Origin: Acanthaster planci
Taxonomy: Eukaryota > Echinodermata > Asteroidea > Valvatida > Acanthasteridae
Assembly (NCBI RefSeq): GCF_001949145.1
Contig: NW_019091468.1
Location: 744,425 to 776,790, forward strand
DNA: 32,366 bases
Direction: 5' to 3'
Shown: positions 21,456 through 31,955 of the stretch, in pieces
How positions within the stretch are numbered: position 1 is the stretch's first letter
Layout of the letters: every line of letters begins with the position of its first letter
The notes under the pieces: generated by a model
What the model was told of the DNA's origin: nothing
Database searches by the model: none
What the model saw: only the letters and a program-made list of their open reading frames with translations
Program-made: the position numbers and the translations under genes

Positions 21456-22457
21456 TTAATTTAAGTTGTGGCAATTGTAGTTATTGCCAGATGTTGTCAC
21501 AGTGGATGCTGTCTGTGCGACGTGCATTTCCTGAATTGCCATGTAGTTTGTTGGTTGCCGTCCCTTCCTGCATCGGCACCCATGGCACTTGAATGCAGTC
21601 ACGAAGGCAGCCCGGTACTCGGCATTGGTGATGGTGTAGACCAGCGGGTTGAGGCTGGAGTTGAGGAACGCCAGCATGAAAAGCAGTGCATGTCCTGTGT
21701 ACCTGGTGCGCAGCATCATGGGATTGAACATGGCGTACATATTGAAGGTTGTGGCGGCCAGGTGCAGCGCGAAGAAGACAGCCGTGTTGGTGACCAGCAT
21801 GAAGACCAGGCGGCGCTGGCTGACCGACGTGGCCGAGATGCGCTGCCGCGTCCAGAGGCCGCAGATCACGCAGACATAGAGCACCACATTGATGACCAGG
21901 AACACCGGGTGGAGCAGCAGGTAGAGCAGGGTGGGGACTAGCGGAGGCACGCTCTGCGCATGGACGACTACATTGAAGGCCACGCTGAGCAGGAGCGACG
22001 CCAGCCAGACCACGACGGCAACCACTGCCGCGCAGTGCTTGGTCGGGCCGGCCCGGGCCCGAAAAGGGCAAAAAATGGCAAAGCATCGGCCTGCTGCCAC
22101 CGCCGTGACAAAGAGCGTGGAGGCAATGTACACGAGATAGACGAGGACACCGCTGACGAAGTTGACAGTCTGCGTCACGTACTTATAAGTCATGATGATC
22201 AAGAACAGCATGTCGGCCACCGCGAGGTTGGACAAGTGAACGTTGATGGCGGTGTGCATGGCGCGCACCCGGATCACCACAAAGAGGAACGTCAAGTTGG
22301 TCAGCAGGCCAAACGGAATGATTCCTTTGGTAGATATAGCGTTGATCACATCCGACCAATAGTAGATTTCTGCCCAGTCTGTCTCCGCACTGTCGTCACC
22401 AGCACTGCCGTCTGAGAAGTTAGTCCAAACAAACTCATCTGGGCTGAACGGTTCCAT
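21456..22457 (-). CDS. class A (rhodopsin-like) GPCR, intronless, nested antisense
   Basis: A 333-residue orphan seven-transmembrane receptor of the plasma membrane; the ligand is unknown. Segments by hydropathy: TM1 about 44-64 with N54; TM2 74-94 with SNLAVAD and D82; TM3 102-124; TM4 142-163 with W151; TM5 176-200 with P184; TM6 217-239; TM7 255-278 with SSLNPLVYT (NPxxY at 270-274). NFS at 13-15 is an N-glycosylation sequon. Cysteines 291, 294 and 296 could be palmitoylated. Oddities: DRY is GRC (123-125, Arg kept), TM6 lacks CWxP, and there is no cysteine at the top of TM3 or in ECL2, so the usual disulfide cannot form. The ATG has a strong context (ACAATGG). No intron interrupts it, it is GC- and CpG-rich unlike its surroundings, and it lies antisense inside a NUP210 intron. 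A 5' noncoding exon is possible. I saw no AATAAA on its strand within 450 bp downstream. Subfamily not assigned; a peptide-type receptor is a guess. Confidence 0.93.
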   Translation of the reverse strand: MEPFSPDEFVWTNFSDGSAGDDSAETDWAEIYYWSDVINAISTKGIIPFGLLTNLTFLFVVIRVRAMHTAINVHLSNLAVADMLFLIIMTYKYVTQTVNFVSGVLVYLVYIASTLFVTAVAAGRCFAIFCPFRARAGPTKHCAAVVAVVVWLASLLLSVAFNVVVHAQSVPPLVPTLLYLLLHPVFLVINVVLYVCVICGLWTRQRISATSVSQRRLVFMLVTNTAVFFALHLAATTFNMYAMFNPMMLRTRYTGHALLFMLAFLNSSLNPLVYTITNAEYRAAFVTAFKCHGCRCRKGRQPTNYMAIQEMHVAQTASTVTTSGNNYNCHNLN

Positions 22458-24629
22458 TGTCAGTGCAAAATATTTTCAGTAGCACGCGAGAAAGATACGT
22501 AAAGTAGCAGGTTTACACTTGTCCAATAAACCCTGGAGTTCACAGGGCCTTTAGTTCGATTCCAGTAGGCATAATAAGATCGGAACAAATGCTGTAGCCT
22601 GGAGCAGGCAGCACTCTCCGGAGGCAAGTAGCACAAATCTCCGGAGATCGGTTTGCAATTTTATGACAACTTTCACATGGACTATACACTGCACATGCAA
22701 CTGAAATTGTCATTAGATTTTAAGTAAGTTGGGGAGTCAAATTCGTTGTTAATGAGAGTAAAGCAGTGAAAGTACACTTTGATTACTCACATGCTCAGCT
22801 GTGCAATCCCTGACTCAGAGGACACCTGCCTTCCTTGTAACTCAAGTGCTCAGTCCACTGTATTCTGTCTCTTAGCTCAACTTGGAAGCAATCCTGTCAT
22901 GTTGAACACTAAACAGTTTCATAACAAATTCAACCAAACCTACATGTATGTTAATGTCTCGATGTCACAGTACGGTTTGCTGACAATAGATTCCAACTGT
23001 ACGGTAATTCAGCTACAAGCACAATTTCTAGGTCCTCGTTCTTGTTTCTGGCAGTTGCTTCCCGTTCCTCTCAAATTCAGGGTGGAGAAATATTCTCAGG
23101 GTCCCTCTGTCAGTTGCTCTCTGACGGGGCAGATTTCAGGCAACCCTGCGCAGTCTGATTTATCTGGCCAGGTTCGAGGAGCAGAAGCTGAGAATTAAAG
23201 AAAAACTCACTCTTGCTCTCAGCACCAAAGAGTCTCATCAACTTGCGTCAGCGAGAGCAATATTGCGATGGCATTTCCAATTTCGTGTCCATCCATTCTT
23301 TGTGTCCCCTTGCATGGTCTCTTTCTTGGCGATCGGAATATATTCACGCTCCCTTTGTTCGATCCAAAATGAAAGTCACGCTCCTCCGGTTGTTGGCCTT
23401 GTCCCTCGAGGACACCGCTCTCTAATTCGGCCTCCCCCTCTTTGAGGCAATCTCTGACATTCTGTCCCCTAAAAAGAAACTAAGCCTGAAAGCAACATCT
23501 ACACGTACTCACTGTGTGCCTTTTTAAAAAAAATCCTCGGTCTCTGTTTTTGTCAGGAGCAGAGTTAACATGTTCCTGTGTGTATAGTTTCAATTGGATG
23601 TCTCGGTTGTCCGCTCATGTCGTCTGCTGTTCCGTCTAATACCAACTCCTTCCTTTGGAATTCAACCCAGAGTTCCTGTAATCAACACTGAATGTTGCCC
23701 GGTCAATGATGCTCTCCGGGGACTTGGAGCATTGCACGGAGAACGGCCGGTCGAATGAATTATAATGATAGTTTCCCCCCCCGTGGTAAAGTTTTCGTTT
23801 GAAGCTTCACATCGGAGCTGACGGTTGCTGTGTGGCCAATCGACTCAGCTCAGGTTTTGCTCCGGCTGGGAATGTTCAGGGCTTTTATACCGGTAGTTCA
23901 GACAAATATCAACTTGGTCTGTGGAGAATTAGAGTCTTGCAGCTAAAAGGCAGCCTCTGAGCCAAACCTCATCCTTCGTGTTGTCTCATGTTGTCCACTG
24001 CGGCATTTCTTAAACCTCTCTGAAGTCTGAGCAATCTTAGCCCAGCAGACCACATATACGTGTTTTGTCACACCTTGTAAACTTGTTCACGGGACGATGG
24101 TTGTGACATCCATCATTCAGGCTTCCTTAATCTGTGGTTTCATTTTTATGGAAATAATGTCACCAGCAGTGACCGCGATCTCAGAATAACAATCTCGTGC
24201 AGATCAGTTTTATCACAGCAAATCAGGGATGGCTCTCAAATGACAATTCTGAGACAAGTTGTAATTCTTTTGTCATATTTTGTTGTCTTTGGTCAGAGAG
24301 CTCCAACCCTCCGAGCTGTTAGCATTGGTACTTGTCTATCAAATAATCCAGACATCACTGATGAGCCCACAGTGTGCAGGTGGCATTTATAATGCTTGTC
24401 AGTTCTAGCACCAACTGTATGAGCTTCATTTGTCCCTGCAGTTAGTAAGAGCATGCAGTTCATGTCAGACACAAATGCACAGTCTTCAACAGGTTCCTGC
24501 AAGCAGAGAGAGGGACCACTAATTTGCGATAAGTGGCAGCCTTTCAAGGAATTAACTGGAAGTGCTTGAAATGTACCAATGCCCAGTGGCTATTAGGCCA
24601 TTACAAAATATGGCCATGTTTCCCATCTT

Positions 24630-24868
24630 GGGGCCAATTTCATAGAGCTGCTTAAGCACAAAATTTGCTTAACCGTGAAAAAAACTTGCTCGACAAACCA
24701 GGTTACCAGCCCAAACCCCATGTTATGTATATTGTTTTGGAATGGTATTCACCTGTCTTTTGGCTAGAATGACAATCACATAGATTTTGAGCTGGTAACC
24801 TTTGTTTATTTCACGCTTAAGCAAATTCTGTGCTTAAGCAGCTCTATCATGTCTGTGAAATTGGCCCC
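24630..24868. mobile_element. MITE with GGGGCCAATTTCA terminal repeats
   Basis: It begins GGGGCCAATTTCATAGAGCT and ends with the inverse (TGAAATTGGCCCC). The inverted arms also share GCTGCTTAAGCACA, AATTTGCTTAA, CGTGAAA and GGTTACCAGC, so the arms run about 80 bp. The right arm carries a short extra insert. I recall this end sequence as common in echinoderm genomes; it is the best phylum hint in the window, though from memory. Confidence 0.85.
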
Positions 24869-25904
24869 TGCAGATAACATCGTAAAAAGGTGGTTGTTAA
24901 GGTATTTTTTATCCGAACAACGTTAGCACCAATTGACAGTTCTTAAAGATGCACACATGCCTTGCATGTACATGTATGTGTAATCCTTCATCCGTGTCTG
25001 TCTATCTCCACATTGTACAACGTTTGCACGAAACTGCTGTCAGCTTTTAGAAAAAATTTAGGAGCTGCATGATTTTATAAGCTTATGCCATAAAAAAAAA
25101 TTGTGGAGAAATTTAACAGGAGAAAAGGAGAGAAGACCCCAGAAAAAAAAAGCATATTTAAAATGAAACCAAAGTAAGTCACAGGACTAGGCTTCATCCT
25201 GAGTTCTCAGTTGAGAAACAGAATTTGTCCAAATGAATTGAAACAGAGGAAACGTTGAGATCAGTGCTAAACCAAATCATGTTGCAGCCCCCCAGGCTGA
25301 CCTTAAGCTGACCGTCTTGAGCAGACATCTGAAGTATTTTACCCCCCAACTAAACACTGGTCAATTTGAATGTACGCCCTGCTGCCAAAGATGACTGGCT
25401 GGGCGTTGACTCTTGTCACGAAAATCTCACACACAAGCCGATGCCCTTCACGGACGTGGCACACTGCTAAGCAAAACACCGCGCATCAGCGCGTCTGTTC
25501 TGTGAAGGACAAGTGTAAAGCCTTTTTGTGTGTGTGCAAAGATTCACACCCTTGCCAAGCCCATCATCAGCCCATCATCTCCGATAGCTTGTTTGTTATC
25601 AGAGAGTCATTACCGAGAAGTGGCGGCATATGGTGCGCAGCGGCACGCGTCAACCACGAATGCACACAGCTCCCTGGAAGCGCTCACCGTAACCGAACCC
25701 GACGTTATGCGGCAGCGCTTTGCCTGACGCACGTGCGGTGCTGGCCACGGGTTTTCTTCTCCGGAAACCTTGGGCGGTGTGCTCACCATAGCGAAGAGCA
25801 AACCTACAGATGGAGGTTGGATTTTAATACTGAGAATTTTACCATCCACTAATACCATTTTCTTTTGTGACTACAGTCAAGTACTGCTAAGACCACTATT
25901 ATTA

Positions 25905-26148
25905 GGGTAATTCCAGAAATTAGGGGTCCATAAGTGTGACATTTTTGTGTCCCTGTTACATCTGACCCTCGTTTTGTGACACGGAAATATCACTGGAATT
26001 GATTTCAACCTATTACCATTTGTTTGGCAGGTCATTTGCATTAATTCATCATTCTTGGAAATTAAAAATGTGTTCTGAACATACAAATCATATGTCGGAT
26101 GTGACAGGGACACGAAAAAAAATGGACCCCGAATATTTGGAATTACCC
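25905..26148 (-). mobile_element. GGGTAATTC-ended MITE, copy 4 (best preserved)
   Basis: It starts GGGTAATTCCAGAAATTAGG and ends GAATATTTGGAATTACCC. The inverted arms of about 60 bp share GGGGTCCAT and GTGTCCCTGTYACATCYGAC. The middle has TTTGTTTGGCAGGTCATTTG. Because both ends are intact, this copy defines the family boundaries. Confidence 0.88.
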
Positions 26149-28304
26149 ATTACAACATAACGCTTATAGTGAAGGAGATACGTACGACTGCCAGGTCCCC
26201 TGGTTTTTGTGCTCTTTCTTTTCCAAACCTGATACATGTAATACAAGGTTCCTGTTAGAACAAGGAAATCCCAAAGACCCTGCCCTCTTTCTGTAAAGTT
26301 ATAAAAGCCTAACTGGAGAAACCGAGCCGTGGGGCTGGTGATATCAAGTGTTTGGGGAGTCCATTGGTAAAAGGCCATTACGACTGGTTCCCCTAAGACT
26401 TTTTTTCCAGTTTGATGCATAGAAGATATTTTCTTTGGAAATAAGCCACGGAGGGAAGCATTCTTTGTTTCCATTAATCTTTTGAATGAAACCTTGTAAG
26501 TTTATTGTGTCCTTCATGGAAGTCAAAGCTTGTGGGAGTGCCAGTTTCCCCCCCCCCCTTTGTCAGAAAGGGATGATTATGCCAGGGGTGTTGAGGATTC
26601 AGCTTTTGAGCCGATTTCAGCTTTTTTTTGTTTCGATGTTGACCCTGAATTTCAGGTTGTTGGTGCACCTGGTCTGTATAAAATAACTATGGGAACTTTT
26701 TTACATTTCAGCTTTTAGCCAGCTGTTTCCAGGTTTACTTTTAAGTGGCGACTCACACCCCTGTTAGGTGGCAGTTATTGAAGTGTGTATCCTGCTGTCA
26801 TGTGTCACGGGGGAAAAAAACTGCACCTGTGAAACATACTCCTTGTAAGCATTCCCTGGAAAAGTCATGATTCAGCGAGCTCAGCAACCCTACCCACTTA
26901 TTTTCGCGCTCTCCATCTTCCCCGCTTAGCTCAATCAGCTTGTATGTTTTGGTAAACAATCTCCCGTGGGCCCACATCCAATATGCATTAAGGCTTCGTG
27001 TACGCAGCAGCCCATTTGTAATTTGCGACGGAGAAGCCGGCAAGATGTACACAAGTTGTCATCTCGTGCTCCCCCCCCTCCCTGTGGGACCTCGAGACTA
27101 CGTCAGACATGCTGGGAGTGATACCGTCTGTCCGTTGCATCACTGGGATCAGTGAGAGACCGCAACTGGTGATTGCGTTTGGCGTTACGGCCAGCTGGAT
27201 AAATGACTACGTTTCCCAGGGCTGAGACAGACGAGGAAATCGGCCACTGTTCCAAGAAGTGCAATGTTCAGACTGTCATCTGGGGTCAGCGGCCTGTTGT
27301 CTCTTTTTCATTCTCCGGTCTTTGTTCTCTTAGACCCAGCAGAGCTCTGTCAAATTACCCTTTGACAAGTCGAACATTTCTTGGACTCTACTCTTATCCC
27401 ATCTAGAAGGGCTGACTTTGTGTGGAATCAACTCCAACTTCCCCCTTTGCAGTAGGGAAGATAATGTTCAAAATTTACGCCGAAGCTTTTTTTTTTCCGG
27501 GAGAGGGGAGACTGTCATTGGAAAAAAGTTTCAGGTAAGCATCCCAAAGCTGTCATCAGTACAGCTTAGTGGAAGATGCAAATCACCAGCTGCAACTTTG
27601 TTGGTGATAACTGTCCGCCGGAGCTGTACATGTACGTGTATCACATAACTGCAGTGATATTTGAATGATGCATGAATGTGCAGGATGGTGTGGGGCGACG
27701 CGAAGGATCACGTGTCAGTTTGGTATTAATGAGTCTGTCAGATTGTCACTTTCTCTGTTGATTTCAAGCAGCTGAAGTTTGCAGTGACCTATGTATCGTT
27801 TACACTATACATGTCCCAGGAGGTGAGAAATCCACAGCATTGCTTGCACATTAGTGGATTTATACTGTCTGTGAAATCTAGCCTGTTCCCACCGGAAGTT
27901 TGCTCAGATGTGCCAGAGAGCAAACTTTACAGTTCACGGCTTTGGTTTTGTATAGTACTTCATAGTGTAAAGTTTCCGTCTTTAAAAATTGGAAATTGAT
28001 GTGGCCAGGCTTTGGGTTTGATGATATCTCCTGTGCTAGCTGTCCCAGCTGGAAATTCTGTGGCACGAGGTGACCACAGTTTTGATTCTTCAGGTGGAGT
28101 AGAAAGTCACATACGGCACCTGTTGTTCTGCACACTACACAAAATGAACAGAAATACCCACTGGACAGACTACCAAAGCAAATGTGTATTTTGAATGCAC
28201 CGATGGCAGAGGATGGCCATTGCGCAGGTACGAGGCACACAGGTAGATAGATGGTACTGGATGTCCCAAACAGGGTATGAATTAAGCTCTAGAGGACAGA
28301 ATCT

Positions 28305-28715
28305 GGCGAGTTCGATCAAGGACCATAGTTAACTATAGTTTGACTATCTCTGATCAAACGCACGCGAGTCGACGATGGTTGGATTAGTCTAGTCAACTAT
28401 TTGCGATCAGCCTACCGAGGTTGGTCTCGTCGCTGGTTGGTCGCGTTGTTGGTTGACATAAACCAATTTTAAAGCACAGTGGAGAGAGGACCAGTAATAA
28501 GAAAAATGCCGGAAGAACAGTATGTGACTCGTCAACGACCATTTTCACTTTTATTTTTGCTATTCTGCCCTTCCTGCGGCCACCTTTTCTCCCCTTCGGC
28601 CTAACGACCTGACAAAAGTTGACTAGGGTCGTTTGCACTTCAACTTCACCGCACACGCGCTAGGTACGTCACGAACCAACCACTGGTTCACCAGTGGCCC
28701 TTGATCGAACTTGCC
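28305..28715. mobile_element. 411-bp inverted-repeat element, AGTTCGATCAAGG ends
   Basis: The left end is GGCGAGTTCGATCAAGGACC; the right end inverted is GGCAAGTTCGATCAAGGGCC, 17 of 20 identical. Inside each arm are short nested palindromes (TAGTTAACTA on the left, CACTGGTTCACCAGTG on the right). An 87-codon frame on the minus strand inside it shows no transposase motif. Single copy here; superfamily unknown. Confidence 0.75.
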
Positions 28716-28798
28716 CATCACTTTCAGTTCTTTTGCCGAGTTTTAAACTTCACAGACCATCCCCTACAGGGTCACTCAGAGAGCTTAATGTCCGAGTA

Positions 28799-29006
28799 CA
28801 GGTGCACAGGTGCACAGGTGCACAGGTGCACAGGTGTACAGGTGCACAGGTGCACAGGTGTACAGGTGTACAGGTGTACAGGTGTACAGGTGCACAGGTG
28901 CACAGGTGCACAGGTGCACAGGTGTACAGGTGCACAGGTGCACAGGTGCACAGGTGTACAGGTGCACAGGTGTACAGGTGTACAGGTGCACAGGTGTACA
29001 GGTGCA
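28799..29006. repeat. 8-bp minisatellite = 26 CAGGTG E-boxes
   Basis: 26 uninterrupted units of CAGGTGCA (16 units) or CAGGTGTA (10 units), without any other variation. Every unit contains the E-box CAGGTG, the preferred site of Snail/ZEB repressors and E-protein dimers. Because 8 is not a multiple of 3 and no stop arises, all six frames stay open, giving spurious Cys/Thr/His-rich ORFs. Confidence 0.97.
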
Positions 29007-30278
29007 CAGGTATTAACTTGTGGTTTTGCAGATGGTGCAGATGGCTTGATGGTTGTACAGCATTCAACAGAATACATGCGAGGCTGACTACAAGTATTCA
29101 CCATTGTTGCCCTCAAAAACCGCGGCTCTGCAGACTGCTCAGGCTGTATCTGAATGACTTGGCTGCGACTTAGCAATTGCACACAACTCCATGGGAAATA
29201 GCCACAGTCATTACCATAGACCCTTGTAAAATAAGACACATGGAATGCCCCGTTTACAGCCCATGTACATGTGCACTTTTATTCCACCGGCTGGTTTCTC
29301 TGTGTACAAATAGTACACAATGTCTGGTGCTGAGCTAGATTTCTGCCGCAGGATTCGCCTCAGAAAATTGATTATAAAAAAGTACACAGTCCCTCTTTAA
29401 GACACTCGAGACGGCTCAATTATGTGGACATAACGAGTATGCAGTAACATACTGTGCCGGTACAAATATGATTGCCTCGTTTGTTTGATCAACCCCCCCC
29501 CAAAATGATATCAGCTCGGTCCTGCTTTCTCCTGCACGTTGGAAAGCCACATGTGCGTACTTTCTTTTTGTTTGGGGAACAGAATCTCACTCATCGGAAC
29601 CTCATCATTGCCCTCCAAGGTCTCGCCAGGAGGAAGGAAACGCAATCTTCTTGCCTGGGGGCCGTCGCAGCTCACTGCCTGATCAACCGCGGGATGATAC
29701 ATCAAGCCCAAAGCGCTGGGCCGTTGCCTTCACAGACACGAGCCCGTAGACACACAACACTGTAGGGGATTAGGCCCTGGGAGATTGTTTAATATGGCCG
29801 TCGTAATTGCATTGTCTTGTCTTCAGTCATTACAGAGGACGAGGGAAGCAGAAAACACCTCATTTTGGGGGTTTCATCGAGTGGCCAGGTTTTTTTTTTC
29901 TAAACTTGTTTCTAGTAAGCTTTGTTTTTTTTTTCATCTCGGCCAGGTCTCTGGACATCAGAGTCTGGAAAACCGAAATCAGATCTTCTTCCAGTCGAGA
30001 AACACGCAGTGTCTACCTCCGAAGAGAAAGGAAATTAGTGATCTAGATTCTTTTGGAAACAGCAATTTCCGCAGTAGATCAGAATGAATTTGCGTCAGAA
30101 TTGCTGAAAAGGTCACAAGACATCCTTGTCGGCTCTGCGATGCAAATTTTTTACTCAGAAACCTGTTTTGTGCTGACAGCCGGTCCTTTGAACTGTGTGA
30201 AAATTGTCAGGGGTCCCTTTCTTGTTTAAATTACATACTTTCTCCAACATTTGATTTGTTCTTGGTTTTTCTCGGCAA

Positions 30279-30290
30279 CAGAGGGCGCTG
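30279..30290 (+). promoter_or_regulatory. CTCF-like motif CAGAGGGCGCTG
   Basis: It matches the AGRKGGCGC core known for CTCF in flies and vertebrates (from memory). It is embedded in the near-palindrome CAACAGAGGGCGCTGTTG. It sits about 540 bp before the next NUP210 exon. Confidence 0.4.
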
Positions 30291-30818
30291 TTGTAATCTC
30301 ACCAAGTTTACTCATTACAGTTCATGCGTAGTGAATAAATGCCATGTTGAATGAAGCACAAGACATTGAAAGCAACATTAGCCACGCTGAAAATTCCATC
30401 AGTCTGGGTGAACACTTCTAATGCAGAAAACAAACTTAGGAGCCGTAAAGCTTTCCCTTGCAACAGACATCAGAATATGGAAATTCACATTAGCATAACA
30501 AAGTTCTACAGACACCCCCAGTGCCCTTAAATATGGCAGTATTTGAAGATTGAGCGAGGAGGTCGGTACGCTACAGTACTTGTACATGTAGGATTCAGAG
30601 ATGTGCTGGTGCATTTTACTGAATTTCTTCATAGACGATCTTCCTGTACACTAGCCTTTTATTTTGGAAAGTGGAGAGAGGATTCAGTTCAAAGATTTTG
30701 TCAATTTGTACAATCTTGCTTTTTTTTTTTGCTCGGCATGGTCTGCATTGAATATTTGGAACTGTATCCTAAAATTCTCAAAAATATCTTCAATGCTTTT
30801 TGTTTAATTTTTTTCTAG

Positions 30819-30957
30819 TCCGGATGTCAGTAAGGTTCAAGACCAGTTCACAGCCTACTACACCGTCCATGGTGCGACCCTTGGCTTTACCAACTTAGCC
30901 TTCATAGCTTCCTCTAAGACTGGTGTGCCGGTCTCCAGCAAAGTCAGGGACATACAG
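30819..30957 (+). CDS. NUP210: NUP210 exon (window exon 13)
   Basis: The acceptor is a long T-tract ending TTCTAG and the donor is GTATGC. Phase is 2 in, 0 out; the first base completes AGT with the last two bases of the exon at 14326-14453, 16.4 kb upstream. It reads PDVSKVQDQFTAYYTVHGAT, LGFTNLAFIASSKTGVPV and SSKVRDIQ. It aligns with human [20 protein letters not shown]. Confidence 0.94.
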
Positions 30958-31955
30958 GTATGCAGTGCTGCAATTCAGACCACCACAAGACGTTCCACAA
31001 TGCCAGTCACAAGACCGATCACAAGAGCAGTCACAAGAATAGTGACAGGACCAGTCATAAGACGTGTCACAAGAGCAATCACAAGGACCAGTCACAAGAC
31101 ATGTCACAAGACTGGTCACAAGACCAGTTTAAATACATGACCAGTTACAGGATGAGTAATAGTCACAAGACTGGTTACTAGACCAGTTGCATGACCAGCC
31201 ACAAGACTAGTCACAAGGACAGTTACGAGACCAGTCACAACCTCATTCACAAGACCAGTGATCAGACCAGTCACAAGAGCAGTCACAATACCAAGTCACA
31301 AGTATTAGGTTGAACAGTTGCAAAGGAATTTCTTTGTTGCAGCTCATTGAATAGTTTGTGACTTCAATTCAGACTGGCAGTCTTGTGTTGGTTTTGTGTT
31401 GGTCTTGTAGGGTCTTGTGGTGGTTTGAAGAGGTCTTAACTACAACACTGAGGGTACTTGGAAGCATCTTGCCCTTAGGCCAGAACCAGAAAAAGTTACG
31501 TTTTCTGTTCACAAGAAAGACCAACATTCCGTTGCTGTTGATCTGTTTTTGATTTGCTGCATGCGAGAAACTTGATATTTAAATAAATAGTGTGTCAAAT
31601 TTCAAATTACAGAGAAAAATATTGTAAACTTTAGAGTCTACAAAGCAGTGAAGATAACATTTTCAAATCAGATGAGTTTAAGTGAAACATTTGTGCAAAA
31701 ATCAAATTCTGGATCCAGAGTCTACCAGTATTTTTTATAAACCCAAAATGTTATTAATATGCAAGCAATAGATGTAGTAGTAAATATTTGTTTTAAATAT
31801 CTCTGGCTTGTTAAAAGTGGCATTTTTATGTTAAACTTGCTTTTTTTTTGCCTGTCTCCTTCCTATCAACCGATGAAATGAAAACGTTTTCGAAATAAAC
31901 CTCCATCTGTGTCACTCCATACTAATGGTTTTTTAAAAATATCTGTCTCCTGCAG
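30958..31955 (+). other. NUP210 intron with a 12-bp minisatellite
   Basis: 998 bp. The tandem array (about 30995-31303) begins within 40 bp of the donor. A short TTGTGTTGGT/TCTTGTGG-rich patch follows (about 31380-31425). The rest is AT-rich without recognised content up to CTCCTGCAG. Confidence 0.8.
30995..31303. repeat. 12-bp degenerate minisatellite, about 24 units
   Basis: The consensus unit is AGTCACAAGACC, with point variants and a few 1-6 bp insertions. The period of 12 keeps reading frames open and produces repetitive pseudo-peptides on both strands (TRA/HKT/CDC types), which are not genes. Confidence 0.92.

Larger units (their letters stand above)
22458..30818 (+). other. large NUP210 intron, part beyond the nested GPCR
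   Basis: 8.4 kb holding three MITEs (24630, 25905, 28305), the CAGGTG minisatellite (28799-29006) and a CTCF-like motif (30279-30290). A C-run lies at about 26550. Between 22460 and 24600, and between 26150 and 28300, I see no repeat copy or coding block. The promoter of the minus-strand receptor must lie just above 22457, but I see no clear TATA box. Confidence 0.7.

Noticed and set aside
21468-22415. Long open frames on the plus strand and in other minus frames over the receptor gene
   Set aside because: Shadows of the GC-rich receptor coding sequence; no membrane or domain pattern of their own.
25370-25852. 160-codon open frame on the plus strand
   Set aside because: Starts with ATG and is fairly GC-rich, but composition is random, without domain, signal peptide or splice support. 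Kept as a weak maybe only.
28393-28656. 87-codon minus frame inside an inverted-repeat element, with a Lys/Arg-rich part
   Set aside because: Too short for a transposase and without catalytic motif; part of a nonautonomous element.
28694-29239. Several open frames of 68-159 codons on both strands, rich in Cys/Thr/His
   Set aside because: They are the 8-bp satellite read in all frames, where no stop can occur. No start context, no homology, no splice signals.
30895-31181. Open frames with CDCSCDRSCDW- and HKT-type repeats
   Set aside because: Generated by the 12-bp intronic minisatellite. One begins inside a NUP210 exon in a different frame.
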